A DNA stretch of 64,000 bases from Punica granatum (taxonomy: Eukaryota > Streptophyta > Magnoliopsida > Myrtales > Lythraceae). The translations under genes and the position numbers were made by a program. The stretch spans positions 15,624,001 through 15,688,000 of the forward strand of contig NC_045130.1 of assembly GCF_007655135.1 (NCBI RefSeq). Reading direction: 5' to 3'. Of this stretch, positions 24,477-37,223 are shown in pieces. How positions within the stretch are numbered: position 1 is the stretch's first letter; each line of letters opens with the position of its first letter. The notes under the pieces were generated by a model. It saw only the letters and a program-made list of their open reading frames with translations, was not told the origin of the DNA and did no database searches.

Positions 24477-25700
24477 GTCGATTACTAGTCAAATCCCGGG
24501 TAAGTGTATGTTTCAAACTTATAATGGTTATCTATCAGAAGTATTCTCGGTGAAATTCGAAGAAAGATAAAACAAACACCTCATTTTTTAACTTCCGAGA
24601 GATAAACAAAACTAAAAGATGGTCCTTTATGCATCTCTTTTTTATTAAAATAACCAGGTTATTTGAACTCATGCAGATGAACTACATGGGAGAGAAGTGC
24701 TGTTCCTCAAACCAGCTTCAGATGAGGGAAACATTTAAAACTCTAAGTTCGACATCCTCTTTTTTTTTTCTTTCTCCATAACAACTTTTGAGCACTTAGG
24801 ATGTTTTTCACGAATAAAAGTCGAAAGGTGTGTCTTGTGTGAACAAGTTGGATTAGTCTCGTACTACCAACATATGTTTGTTATCATCAGCCAAACCAAA
24901 TTTGTTTGGAGGCCGGTGAAAAGGATGTTTCATGCAATCAGATTTAGAATCTACATTTGCGTCAATTGGTGTCGGTATTAAAAATGCTCCTGATCTTGAT
25001 ACAAAAGTATGTCAACCTATCCAGTTGTCTGTTTGGGCGAAGTATCATGCGTCGCAAAACGATGCTGCAAGTATTTCCATGTACTTCATTCTTTCACCCA
25101 TAAATGTATTGATATTATCTAACTCACAAATGAAAAAAAAAAAGAGTAGAAAAGAAATGCTGCATGTATTTTAATATCACAAGTCAGATAACATCAGAAG
25201 ACAGAAGAGTTCATCAAACCATCGAGATACTGATGTTGAAACATCAAAACATAGTCAATTCATTACAAAAAGTTCGAGCAGCTTCACTTATAAAAGGCTG
25301 TCCTTGAAAAGTAACAGACATATAACAGCAAAACTACAAATAGAATTATAGGAAATTGCAGTAGTACTTACCATATCCAAATTCTTAGCCATTGATTAGC
25401 CGATAAACTGAAACATGCTAGTGCACTATTGTAACAGTCACCTCCCATCACCCAAAAGTGCCAACTATTAAAGGTCATTCTCCCCATTGCATGACTGACG
25501 TTGGATTTGGGGCGTGACAAACATACAGCCCCAAATATGAACTGAGCCTGTCCAGCACTAAATTTGTTATGTGTCCTGTCCTTCAAATTCTGGTTGAGCA
25601 CTTGAATCCGTTCCAAGGAAAAGGACGAGTGGCAGTACGTAGTTTCAAAATGAACATTTAGAAATTTTGATATGATTACAGCAGACAAGACGTTGCTCTG
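24477..25700. other. Downstream of the NLR: no gene seen
   Basis: AT-rich sequence presumably including the NLR 3' UTR. The longest frames (80 and 106 codons) show no recognisable domain. Confidence 0.5.
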
Positions 25701-26587
25701 ATTTTATGTCACGATCCGAAATTTTAGCAACACTTCTCTTAAAATTCTATCCAAATCAAATATTAACGTGCTAAATAAATTTTAATATGTCCTACATGGT
25801 CGGCCATAAATATATAAACAAACCACCAATCTCTACATAGATAATTATAATATATTTATTATGACATTCATGAGCAGCTAAACAAAATCTTTTAGGTCGT
25901 AACATATAAAAATTCTATACATGGCTTGAGTACCACTAAAGATATAAAGGGCTTGCTAACTTTCCTTCGTGCCTATCTTCGACATCAAAAATGGTTCTCC
26001 AGTGCCGCCAAGCTATTCTCTAACTCATCTAGAAAAAATATATGCAAAGTGTGAGTTGCATTGAGTACAAAATTCTAAAGCAAAATAAATTATTATTAAA
26101 TAAATAATTATTAAATAAATGATTATTTAAAAAATAACCAAATATTCATATAGATAATACAATTACACCCAAATCCATCAATCAGCTTTATACAATACAT
26201 ATGAAAATTACCAAATTTATTCTTAAACAATCAAGTATCATTGTAATAACACGATAATATTAGAATCTACCTTGCTCAGCACCACATAACATATATAAAC
26301 AATACATATATGTACACTTAGCAAATCGAGCTCTAGCAACCAAAACACATTTCTCAAGTATTACAATAATCATATACAAGCTCTAACAACCATCACATAT
26401 TTCAAGATAACTTCAGGCAACAACTTTTCCTACAAATAAGTAATATAACCATAGGGTCGTATTTCCTTGCGACAGATTTGACCAGTATCATTACCTCGCA
26501 AATCTCAATCAATCATCCCCAGCTCCCCATAATCAAACCTTAAGCGAGGGCCATCCATTAACCTCTGACTGTAAGAGATGATCATCA

Positions 26588-26890
26588 TTTATATTTCGTC
26601 GGGTCTAGCGACCGATTAGGCCCCTATTTGTATTCCGCCGGGTCTAGTGGCCCATCAGGCTCATGTTTGTATTTCATTGGGTCCAATGGTCGATTAGGCC
26701 CCTATTTATATTCCGCTGGGCCTAGCGGCCGATCAAACATCTATTTATATTCTGTCGAATCCAACAGCGGATTAAGCCCATATTTATATTCCGCAAGGTC
26801 TAGCGGTCGATCAAGCCTCTATTTATATTCCGCCAAGCCCAACGATCGACATTCCTCTATTCATATTCCGCCAGGTCCAGCGGTCCCATG
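26588..26890 (+). repeat. Minisatellite, ~39 bp unit, about 8 copies
   Basis: Units carry the core TTTATATTCCGCCGGGTC then TAGCGGCCGATCAGGCCCC, with many substitutions. The period is 39 bp, a multiple of three, so an 87-codon frame with a degenerate 13-residue repeat runs through it; I regard that frame as incidental. Confidence 0.8.
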
Positions 26891-28588
26891 ACTATAATCA
26901 AATAAGAAGCATCAACCTACAATAATCAAATCAAATATCATTGTAAAAAGAATACAACAAATAAGACCGTAGTGGCTCCCAAATCCTCTTATTCTTCTTA
27001 ATCTTATTAATTAAACATTTGTATGATCCATGTAATATATTGTCATTTCACAATGAAATAGAGTACTCACTAAACTCCTAAGATATAGTCCACCGAATCG
27101 AGCCTTCCGAATGCCAGCATTGAGTCTCCTCAGTCTCCAGTCAAATATAAGCATAACTAGAACCAAATTATACATACATTATAATATTCATACTAGTCAG
27201 CACACCCGTTTTATTGATCAACTATTTCTCTTAAAAATTAAATTACAAGCATCACCCCCTTTGACCTCAATAAGAACAGATCACACATTATAACTAGAGC
27301 ATATAATTACTATACCTATTGATGCTAGTTACTCTCTCTTCCACTTTGAAAATACTTCTATAATCAAATCCACCTCTATGCTGTCTATACTTCCCATCAG
27401 CCCTATCCAGTATTTTGTCCAAACACAAATCACTAGAACTTACCCTGATAACATTACTGACTTACACCACCAGCTAGTTTTTGTTCTTCCTCAATTTATC
27501 GCTAACCTCACTTAATTTAGCAGGCAAGACCATCACAAGACACTTGTCATTATCATAATAACTTCATAAAGCTCTAACAGCCATCACCAGTGTTACAATA
27601 AGGGTGTGATTGTCTCAACTTAATTAAATAAGTATTTAAAAGTTAGTTATAAAAGAAAATGAATATAAGAAAGAGAGAAAGATGAGAGATAATAATCTAA
27701 ACTACTTAATCATTAAGCCAAAAATCATTTAACGAAATAAGTTGAAAATTTTAACTTAATGAAATAAGTCATTCTTCACATATTGATGCACTTTATCTCT
27801 CACAAAATTTTTCTTATCCTTATTCATTTCTCCCTTTTTCTTATACATTTTTTTCTCTTAACTAACTAAGTGCTTAATTTATCAAACACCACCTAACTCG
27901 GGCAAGCAATTTTAAACACACGCAAATAATATTTAGCCATATACCCCAAATAATAAAAAAGCAAATTCCATCATGGAACTGACTCTTACTATCAAATTAC
28001 CCATAAGAAGAAAAAAATCCAGCAAAAGAAATCCATAGAAGCAAAATTAGCTACATACCTAAGTATACCCATAATCTAATCGGGTTTAAGAACCCTTCTC
28101 ATGGAACTGCTTCCTTCTTCCAGGCCCCGCAAACACATACTTGTCTGCCTTGTTCTGCCCATCTTCCTCTTTCCATACCAACCCATCACGTTCTCTGTCT
28201 CTCTCCATCACGTTCTCTCTCTCTATTTTTGTTTCACCAACTATCCATTGGGGCAAGATGGTGACATCAAATTAGCAATGTTATGATACTTCAGACAAAA
28301 AATTGACGTTGGAATAGATCTAAGAATATCTGTCAATATTAGGCTATATGGTGCAATATACCAAATATTAAATAACATCCATAATTTACCTACATCAACT
28401 TTAGTACCAACATCCAATTTAACATCAGTAAACTCAAATGAAATTTTAATGCAACAATTTAACAACCATAAAGGTCGCATTCATTCGCGACAGAGTTATG
28501 ACGGTATCGTAACCCCGTACACCTCATCTCCAACTCCTCAAATTTATTACCACAAGCAGGGGCCGCCTATTATTCTATGGCAGTAGGA

Positions 28589-28766
28589 GTCTAGCGTCCA
28601 TTTTATAACTCGCCGGATCAGCGGTCTAGCGTCCTTGTTTATATCCAGCCGGATCAGCGATCTAACGTCCCTTTTGTATCCCACTGGTTCAGCAGTCTAG
28701 CGTCTTTTTTATATCCCGCCAGATTAGCTCTCTAGTGTCCCTTTTTATATCTCGCCAGATCAGCGG
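28589..28766 (+). repeat. Minisatellite, ~36 bp unit, 5 copies
   Basis: The unit core is GTCTAGCGTCC then TTTATATCCCGCCGGATCAG. The sequence is clearly related to the 39 bp array at 26,588, which sits at the equivalent position of the ~2 kb repeat. Confidence 0.8.
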
Positions 28767-30181
28767 TTTCACAGCCATCACAACAACAATATCCACACTA
28801 TACCATAACGATCGAATTCACTTACCTTCATCTTACCAAATAAGCATCAAGATTCATGTATTCTCTTAATTTCATTAATCTCAACTAAAATGCACTTTCA
28901 TTTATTTACCCCGAATATAACCTCATTCCAATATGGAGTAGAGTACTCACAGATAGTTTTCAAAAATATACTTCACCCACTCGAGTCTTCGAGATGCAAA
29001 GCCTCTCAGCCTCCTCAATCCCTATCAATAATTAATATAACAAGAAACCAAATTATAAACAAATATCACATCATCATATCAACAATCATGCTCTTTGACA
29101 GTCAATTTGTCCCCCCCTAAAGTTACAAATTTTCAAGAGCAACCCCATATAAACTAGTATATTAATAAAATTCGATTCCAAGATCCATTTCGCTATTTCA
29201 CTTAGCTTAATAAATAAGATGATCCCTATAATCCTCAATAGCCTCAGAAAAATGTAATTTAAATTTATTTTAATTATTATCCATTGGAATCATATCTCCT
29301 AGACCTCATTCCATCAAAATCATCGCTCCTAAGATGGATTATTCTTCACTAAAAAGAAAACATGTTTCTTCTTGTCAAATACCGAAGAAATAAGACTCTA
29401 CAAGGCACATCACAGCTACAGTAAGACCCTAAAATTTGAGCTTATATACACCAATTTATGAGGAAAACTTTCAATCATGTTCGAAAGAATACGATCCAAC
29501 GATCCCTTTACTTACATAAACATTTACAATAGTTTACACATGTCAATCACTTCAATTAGTTTCAGACATATAACTCAATTCAGTCTATTCTCGTCAGATT
29601 TCAAGGCAAATTGAAATTCAACTTCACTATGCCCAATCAACTTCACCATGTTCATTCTAAACAATCCACTTAGGTAATAAAATACTAGTATAATTAAAGC
29701 CCAAGTCAAGAGATCTTTCTCCTTAGCAAACAAGATAATATATAATATCGAAATAGCCCATCGTAAGTGAAACTCAGCAGAACTTAAATCTTTCCTTATA
29801 ACCATCAGTTGGGCTTTGACATAAACTCATTTACTAATGATATTTAGCTTGCTCTATTGTCTTTACCATCAACCAAAAGCAGCAAAAATCAGGAAATAGG
29901 ATATACAAACATATAATCATCAAGTATATATCACCACAAAAACTCCAAGGCGGAATTGAAACTCAAAACAGGGAAAAATATCCTCATTTAATTTCGTTTT
30001 TCAGCACATAACATAATATCATAGCCCAATGATATAAGGACACAACAAAGCACCATAAAATTCCTTAATACAACACCCAAGAGTATAAAAATATAACTCA
30101 ATCAATCAAACAATTCACCCAATAGCAATTGGATAAGCCGAACACTTCAATTCAATATCACTAACCGGAATTTTAGACAAC

Positions 30182-30258
30182 TCATTGTTAGTTAAGTTTC
30201 TCAAGTTATAGGCCAAAACTTATTGTTAGTTAAGTTTCTCAAGTTATAGGCCAAAACT
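30182..30258 (+). repeat. Perfect ~38 bp tandem duplication
   Basis: TTGTTAGTTAAGTTTCTCAA and the following TAGGCCAAAACTTA are repeated head to tail without change, so the duplication is recent. Confidence 0.85.
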
Positions 30259-30481
30259 TATTTAAGCTGAAATCAGTGAAATTAAACCTTAATTTGCTTA
30301 TAAACTTGATTAATAGAGATACCTAACCCATAAACAACCGACCCACATCAAATTTCACGTCACTAGTTGGAACTCTAGACTGAACTGAGATGGAGAACGA
30401 AGCCTAGTTCACATTTGGTCTCCTTAATCCTACCAAATGCAAGCATAACAAGAAAACATATCATATATCATATCAATTCAA

Positions 30482-30483
<2 letters not shown>

Positions 30484-30515
<32 letters not shown>
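30484..30515. repeat. TA microsatellite
   Basis: (TA)n of ~30 bp. Confidence 0.9.
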
Positions 30516-30516
<1 letters not shown>

Positions 30517-31958
30517 CTCATGTCTAACCATTTACAATTCTCAAGAGAAGAGAAAGATTCAAATCCATTTGCTCTTAAATTCTGGGCACTCATGCAACTA
30601 CAATGATCGATCATATAATCAATAAAAAGGCCAATTAACCAAACGGTATATTAAGGCGGCAAGTTCTTCTTAATAAACTTAACAGCCCAATCCTTATAAT
30701 TCAACATACATAAATCTTATAAACTACCACAAGGTAGAGTATAAGTCATAAGCTTAGGAACTTAATACAATCAATTTTTCTAGTCGTTCTACCCCCATTC
30801 CATACTCTTTACTTCCCATAAGTATTCTCTCTACAATAATAAGAACCAAGCAATAACTGATTTATCTTATTCCTCAAATCATCATTTTAACTTTACAATT
30901 TCAAATAAGTAGTTAGATAGATTAAATTGCTATGGCAGCTACATTAGTAAAAAAATTTATATCTATCACCAAGCCCAATAAATCATTTCCATGCTATTAA
31001 TTATGTCTATTCCTAAATTATACTAATTCTTCAATCAGTTTATTTGTATTATATTGTTTATCTTTGAGTTTATTTGATGTTGGTGAATTGTTTTCTATAT
31101 ATTCTAGTCAATATCAATTTACTCGTTAAATTGAATATTGGAAACTAAAAATAATTTGAATAAATTGAATTTACAAAATTATATTTATTCATGTATTGCG
31201 CAAATTTTGAAATCCATCAATTTCTTGCATCAAATGGGGTAGAGAAGATGCCACATGGAGATTAATTTGTTTGCATTAAAGAGGGTTGAGAAGATGCCTC
31301 GTGGCAGGATTTAGAGAAGACAAAAGCGATGCATGACATATTATAGTAAAGCCAAGAGTAACACTTGACGAAATCACGTATATTCTCAACCGTATTGGCA
31401 TTATATTTATTATATATAGATTATTAAACATAAAATGCCAGTTGAGAAAGAAGCACAACCTTTATGGGGGAGATTACTCAAATCAGGGGTTTGGCCGTGG
31501 CTTTGTCGATATGATTCTTCCCTAAGTCACACTGACATGGACAATCACCATGAAGGGTTGATAGCTTGAATGTAGGCACATTACTAACCTCCTGTCTAAG
31601 TTACTTTTGGAATCCTCGTTCCTTATTGGTCTGTGTCGCTAATCCACCTATCAGGCTATGAATCTCGGACCCGCACAGAAATATTAGTCTGTGCGGCGTC
31701 AATCACAACGTCACTGGCATTTGGGTGTCAAAGCCATGTGACCGTCAAGGCAAATGTCCTTGGTAAGTACCTTGAGCTGTTGCTGTCGTCCCCCACTACA
31801 TCTATTAGGACGAAGAAGACCAAACACCTCAAGGGCACTCTCTCATTCGAGTTTGCCATTCCATCACAAAATCTCTTCTTGCAATAACCAAGTACCTAAA
31901 AACTCGTCATCCTCCATCTTTAACAAATACCTTTCTACATATCAAGATAATAAGAATC

Positions 31959-32228
31959 ATGGCTATTCGCTTTCCGAGGATTGCTCATGGTAAGCAAATG
32001 CCCCGACGAGCTACCGAGGGTTCGGACATTCCGAAAGGCTATTTTGCTGTATATGTTGGAGTAGGCCAGAAAAAGAGATTCGTTGTTCCTATTTCCTACT
32101 TAAAGAACCCTACGTTTCAGGAGTTGTTGTCTCAGGCAGAAGAAGAGTTCGGATTTGACCATCCTATGGGTGGACTCATCATCCCTTGTAAAGAAGAAGT
32201 CTTCATCAGCCTAACTTGTAGTTTCTAG
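31959..32228 (+). CDS. SAUR family protein, 89 aa (block 1)
   Basis: A small auxin-up RNA protein, intronless as is usual. Family knowledge: SAURs bind and inhibit PP2C.D phosphatases, which keeps plasma-membrane H+-ATPase active and promotes cell expansion. The conserved domain covers about residues 23-85: [42 protein letters not shown]. The start is the [11 protein letters not shown] shared with the paralogue at 36,954, from which it differs at 11 of 89 residues. Its promoter lacks the TATA box that the paralogue retains, so expression may be weak or altered. The frame is intact. Confidence 0.93.
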   Translation: MAIRFPRIAHGKQMPRRATEGSDIPKGYFAVYVGVGQKKRFVVPISYLKNPTFQELLSQAEEEFGFDHPMGGLIIPCKEEVFISLTCSF

Positions 32229-33728
32229 TCTGATAAGTGATGTAAAACACCGACTGACCCTGTCAACCAATTTTGAATAGAAGATTGCATGCTTCAGTAG
32301 GTTGTCTTTGCGAACCATGAAATAGAAAACCATACATTATATGGAAGCAAGTTTCTTCAGGCATGTCTGTGTTAGTTTCTCCTCTGTATGATGGCTGAAT
32401 TTCTATAGCTTCTAAATCTGCATATCTGCACAATGTGGGGAAAGAAAAGTATACTGCAATAAATGATGAACTATTTTGACAGATCAACAAATCATGAACT
32501 TAACCGAGACTGATAATGCTATTGATTAATTCATCTTAACTTATAATACACCAGATTCTTTATTCTAGATCTGACCAATGGCAACAGCCAGCAAGGCCTC
32601 ATAGTTGAGTAAAAGCAAGATGGTAATTCTATTGGTGTACCAAAAACTGTGGGTGTTTGAGTTGATTATAATTGTCAAATAACCCTAAGGTTTAATTGGC
32701 AAATTTGTATACATTTATATATTAGATATGCGTGTGATATACATACATGGATGGTCGAATCTGTGAAGCAATTCACCGCCAAGAAAGAAAATTAGAGGAG
32801 AGGTGCACGGGTGAAAAAAGGCAGCCCGTGTCCATCTATTGCTCAAGGCTGAATGAAAGAAATTGTTTCTTCCTTGGTCATCCGTTGCACATGGAGTTCA
32901 CCACCCATTCTACCTTTACTCGAGAGCGTAGTCTGATCGTGTGGGCAACCCATGGAGACTCGTTTGAGTCGAGGAGGAACAACCCCTTGGCAAAGATGCG
33001 TTCGTGTGGACGAGCTAGAGGCTGAACACTTGGGTGGCTTCAAGCGATTATTTGAGAAGGCGATCACTTGGCGGTCTTGCGGGGATTTCAATCGAGGTAA
33101 CTTTCAATAAACCCTAATAGGATTGTCAAGTTAGCATTATTTAATCGTGACAAAGTGATACCACGCAGTCGTAATAAGAGTCCATATGTCAATCCTACAT
33201 GCATGAATGAATGAAATTTTAATTTATCGTTTATTCCGCATGTGCTACGTTTTTGATATCATTCTCCAATACTCCTCATGTTGGCTCATACCTTTGATTA
33301 TGTAGTCATAAAAATGAGGCCAAGTTGCTATTGCTGAAAGAAATGATTTCTTCGAAAATCTTTTGACTGATGAGAACTAATCTAGCAAATGGAAGTATGC
33401 TTTTTCTCCTTTTTGATAGGTGAATGATAAATTATGTCAATGATGGAGAGGAAATGATTCTTAAATAATTTTTGGCTTTTCCACATCGCACGTTAGGAGT
33501 TCAGACATGATACTCTCTGAAGAACATGATAGACTATGCTGAATCGGGGAAATTTTAAAGCAGATCACATCTTCAATGATAAAAAGTGCCCGATTATCAA
33601 AATTTGGGCAGAGAACTTTGCCATCTCATTCTCATTGATGACAGGTACATAGCTCAATGTACATATGTCCTAGAAAAAATTGTTAGGAGGGTCAAACAAG
33701 TTAGCTATTGAGATCTTGTCCCCCGAGC

Positions 33729-34010
33729 CTATAGATAAGAAGTGAGGCTGATGAATATGTCTTCCAGACAAGGGATTGTGAGACCACCCATTGGATGATC
33801 AAACCCAAACTCCTCTTCAGCCTGGCTCAAGAGATCTTGGAATATAGAATGCTTCAAGTACGAGAGTGGAACAACATATCTCTTCTTCTGATTCTCACCG
33901 ACATATACTGGAAAATGGGCTTTCGGAACATCTGAACCCTCCGGTGAGAGAACTACTCGACGCCTTAGGATCTTCTTGGCTTTCACAATATTGAAGAAAC
34001 GAATTGCCAT
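33729..34010 (-). CDS. SAUR family protein, 93 aa (block 1, minus strand)
   Basis: Intact, intronless SAUR with N-terminus [17 protein letters not shown], then [51 protein letters not shown] and a short hydrophobic tail. It is transcribed divergently from the SAUR pseudogene at 34,717, with ~700 bp between the starts. Its block 2 counterpart (38,861-39,136) is broken. The function is as for other SAURs by family membership only. Confidence 0.92.
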   Translation of the reverse strand: MAIRFFNIVKAKKILRRRVVLSPEGSDVPKAHFPVYVGENQKKRYVVPLSYLKHSIFQDLLSQAEEEFGFDHPMGGLTIPCLEDIFISLTSYL

Positions 34011-34716
34011 ACTGCTCCTGGCTCTTAACTTTGAGACTCGGATTTTCTTGAGAGGGAGGGAAATGATTATTCAAGGCTTGGATTTGGAGGACTTGGCTTG
34101 CCTAGGTATGGTTACAATGGGATTATTTGTAAGGGTTTGCATCCGAGGACAGCTCTTGCTGTTGCTTGGGTCCATTTACTTTAATTGCATGTCCCCAAGA
34201 ATCACATGTCTTTGCCTCTTGAATAGCAATAATGGGAGTTTGATTGGGGCTACAAGCTATGCGGCCCAGCAGAAATTGGCTGCAAAATTCTATACCATGG
34301 AGATGGATAAATCGGCTCCTGTCATTGTGTTTAGTGATATAATTGCATGCATTATTATCACCATCACATGAACATGGACCCGCCATTTGAAAGGTCTAAC
34401 CGGACATGAACATGAATGAATCCTTTTTCTTTGGGTATTTGTATATATATATATTCATATATTTACCCCCATCTGGTAGGACATAATGAATTAACCAAAG
34501 AAGGCAAAAGACGGGCAAAACTTTCCTTTTCCTCTCACCTGATATGTCCCATACCTTCTTTTTTTTTTTTTTTTTTAAGTTTATCCTATTCCACTGTCAG
34601 ATATATCCCGTTTCACATATACACTTCTCAACGGACTTTATCCATCAGTCTCTTCAAATATTAAAGGAACAAAAAGCATTTTCTTTATCTTCTGACATTT
34701 TATCATTGTGAAGATC

Positions 34717-35025
34717 ATGATTCGGTTGAAGAGGATGTCTCATGCAAAAGAGAAGCTGCAGAGGACTCTGTGGCCGAGAAACTGGACAAGAGATCATATT
34801 ACTAAGAGAGAAGTTGTTCCAAATGATCGCTTTGCAGTTTATGTAGGAGGGAGTGAGAGGAGGCGATTTGTGATTCCATTGTGGTACTTGAGACATCTGG
34901 TTTTTCAAGGGTAGCTGGATTTGGCTGAGCAAGAATTTGGACTTGATCTTCCGATTATGGGCGACCTCATGATTCATGGCTGTGTTGACTACTTTATTGG
35001 TCTCATCTATGACCTCGGCCTCTGA
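34717..35025 (+). pseudogene. SAUR pseudogene with one in-frame stop
   Basis: The frame from ATG 34,717 encodes MIRLKRMSHAKEKL, then DRFAVYVGGSERRRFVIPLWYLRH, but meets TAG at 34,912-34,914. The same frame continues through an AEQEFGLD-like stretch to a TGA at 35,023-35,025. Without the stop it would be ~102 codons, typical for a SAUR of the longer ARG7-like kind. A single nonsense change makes it a recent pseudogene, or a truncated product of 65 aa lacking the C-terminal third of the domain. Confidence 0.8.
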
Positions 35026-35699
35026 TAAATGGCAGCTATACTATCTAACTGGCTTCATCTTTGTTTCTGAAGCATACCCCTTGTCCTAATACGAGATTAG
35101 GGAATTCTCATTTTTACAATTTTGGTCATTTCTCAGGTTTGTCAATTGATGTACATATTCGGCTGAGCGTTGCAGTTCACTTATGTCTACTGCCTGGATT
35201 TAGCTCTTGTTCACCTTTGCAATCAACTCTATGTTTCCGAAATAAAAATTACTTCTTTCCAATATCTTTTGGCTTCATTAAAACAGTCTTGCTAGAATGA
35301 TGGTAACAGAGGACATTTTGAAGGATCAAACACGCTGCGCAACCACTTTAATCAGGAGTAGGTGAAAATAAAATTAGACCTTGTTTACTTGACGATTCAC
35401 AGTGGAAAGAAATATTTTGGTACATGGAATTGGTACCTTTTGGTGAAGCAGCGTTATGTACCATGGCACAATGGCCAAGTCAAAACAAGTCCGTGTAATA
35501 ACCAACTTGAGGTACACTCTCAAGCAACCGACTTTGACTATGTAGAAACATTTGCATTCTCGTTGATGATAATAAGTAACCTGTCCACGTACTTGAAATG
35601 TATACATATTCTTCTTGATCATAGTGGTGTTAGCTGGTGAGCTCTCCTCATAAGCAATTAGAAAGATGTATCACTGAGGAGTAACTGTTCTATAGTGGG

Positions 35700-35876
35700 G
35701 ATTCAGGCCGCCCACAGGGTGGTCGAACCTGAAACTCTTCTTCGTTCATCTTGGTGCAGAGGATCTTTCAAGCAGGACAGCGGAACCATATGCATTTCTT
35801 CTTCTGGGATTTCTAGCCATAATATGCCCTAGAATGGTCGTGTAAACCATCTGGATCTTCAGCAGGGCATAAGATC
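35700..35876 (-). pseudogene. Degraded SAUR fragment
   Basis: On the minus strand, fragments of the SAUR domain can be followed in changing frames: a QKKK stretch, EEEFQ then a DHP-like segment, and VGG. Stops and frame changes are numerous. It lies between block 1 and block 2, so it is probably a relic of a further duplicated unit. Confidence 0.55.
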
Positions 35877-35905
35877 AGCTTAGCATGTGCAATTGAGACA
35901 TCAAA

Positions 35906-36147
35906 TGCTTTGTTTGGTTTGTTAGTGTGATTTTAAAATCACACTTTAACTTAATTTTACCCACAATAAAATAAAATAACTCATATAAAGTCAAATGGTG
36001 GATCCCATTTATACCACTTTTTTTCCACAACAAAACAAAATAACTCATACAAAGTTAAAGGGTGGGCTCCATACATAACCATTTATACAACTCTTTTTCA
36101 AAATCAAAATCTGATTTTAAAATGTTATTTACAAACCAAACGCAGCA
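35906..36147. mobile_element. MITE with TGCTTTGTTTGGTTTGT ends
   Basis: Left end TGCTTTGTTTGGTTTGTTA and right end TTACAAACCAAACGCAGCA are inverted repeats. Just inside, GATTTTAAAATCA and TGATTTTAAAAT extend the pairing. An internal direct repeat contains AAAATAACTCATA. The flanks share CAAA. The TIR style suits PIF/Harbinger-type MITEs, but the duplication does not settle the family. Confidence 0.6.
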
Positions 36148-36830
36148 CAAATAACTGTGATGTATCGGTTCAAACCTTAAAGACTTGGTTTTTGGGAGTG
36201 TTTTCTGGTAGAAGTTTAAGTTATACGACATGCTTTTTCGTGGATTGCTATCTATTACAAGCGCTACATTATATAGAAAGTCATGTAAAGGAGGTTGTCA
36301 GTACCCGACAGAGAGTTGTATTGGGGGCCTTGTACTGTCAAGAATAAGTCTCCGAAATAATCGTGTTGCCTTTCCCTCCTAACAAGCAACAATCTGAACT
36401 TGATTGATTGGGCTACATTTGCAGCCTTTCTCACTTCTTGTATGGCCCACTGATTCAATTAGAAAACAGAAAATTTCTAATGAGAAAGGAGCACAATCTT
36501 ATGCGGGAGATCACTTGAATCATGGACCTCACCATGAAGGGTTGATAGCTTGAACGTAGGGACATAACTGACCTCCTGTTTAATTTACATGTAAAATCCT
36601 ATTTCCTTCTTGGTTCATGTCCTTAATCCACCTATCAGGCTTTAAAACCGAGGCCCGCATTGACTTATAAACATGTGAGTTGTCAATCACAATCTCATTG
36701 GCATTTGGGCGGCAAAGTCATGTGATTCCCTCCAGGCAAATGTCCTTGTTATGTACATGGAGTTTTTCCTATGGGCCCTAACACATTTATTAGGGTGAAG
36801 AATGCCAGACTCCTTAAGTGAACTCTCTCA

Positions 36831-36840
36831 TTATATATAG
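36831..36840 (+). promoter_or_regulatory. TATA box of SAUR 36,954
   Basis: TTATATATAG lies 114-123 bp upstream of the ATG, followed by a pyrimidine/adenine-rich leader. The block 1 paralogue has an ~18 bp deletion that removes it. Confidence 0.6.
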
Positions 36841-36953
36841 GAGCTCCATTCGGTTGCCATTCCATCACAAAATCTCATCTTTTAATATCCAAGTCTTTGG
36901 AAACTGATCACCCTCCAACTTAACAACGACCTGTCTACAAGATCATACAAATC

Positions 36954-37223
36954 ATGGCTATTCGCTTTCCGAGGATTGCTAATGCCAAGCAAGTGCCACG
37001 ACGAGCTGCCGAGGGTTCGGACGTTCCAAAAGGCTATTTTGCTGTATATGTTGGAGAAGACCACAAGAAGAGATTTGTTGTTCCCATTTCCTATTTGAAG
37101 AATCCCTCGTTTCAAGAGTTGTTGTCTCAGGCAGAGGAGGAATTTGGCTTCGACCATCCTATGGGTGGACTCACCATTCCTTGCAGAGAAGAAGTCTTCA
37201 TTAGCCTAACTTGTAGTTTCTAG
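36954..37223 (+). CDS. SAUR family protein, 89 aa (block 2)
   Basis: Intact, intronless SAUR paralogous to 31,959. It runs [18 protein letters not shown], then [59 protein letters not shown]. Substitutions relative to the paralogue lie mostly in the variable N-terminus and at the VG/ED position after YVG. It has a well-placed TATA box, so it is the better candidate for the normally expressed member. Function assigned from the family: auxin-responsive inhibitor of PP2C.D phosphatases. Confidence 0.94.
   Translation: MAIRFPRIANAKQVPRRAAEGSDVPKGYFAVYVGEDHKKRFVVPISYLKNPSFQELLSQAEEEFGFDHPMGGLTIPCREEVFISLTCSF

Larger units (their letters stand above)
25701..31400. repeat. Degenerate repetitive DNA with a ~2 kb direct repeat
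   Basis: Two related stretches, ~26,440-27,300 and ~28,470-29,200, share GGTCGTATTTCCTTGCGACAG / GGTCGCATTCATTCGCGACAG-type blocks, then a minisatellite, then GAGTACTCAC and GAACCAAATTATA-like blocks. A weaker third echo is at ~30,370-30,470. The motif GTCACGATCCGAAATTTT at ~25,709 resembles the starts of some plant Gypsy LTRs. I could not define LTR pairs, a PBS or a polyprotein, so this is decayed transposon DNA of uncertain class with no credible gene. Confidence 0.45.
31441..35590 (+). repeat. SAUR block 1 (tandem segmental duplicate)
   Basis: This corresponds in order to block 2 (36,479-40,998): promoter region, SAUR (+), SAUR (-), shared upstream region, SAUR-like (+), then a tail containing ACATTTTGAAGGATCAAAC and ATGGCACAATGG. 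Block 1 has ~500 bp at 32,620-33,130 not found in block 2, with moderate GC and no recognisable product. Confidence 0.8.

Noticed and set aside
26628..26891. 87 aa repetitive protein
   Set aside because: The frame exists only because the minisatellite period (39) is a multiple of three; there is no independent coding evidence.
26588..28766. CRISPR-like arrays
   Set aside because: Units of 36-39 bp repeat directly with no distinct spacers, in plant DNA; they are minisatellites.
32747..33091. Overlapping 82-92 codon ORFs on opposite strands between the SAUR genes
   Set aside because: Moderate GC and open frames, but no homology I recognise and no counterpart in block 2; a possible gene fragment only.
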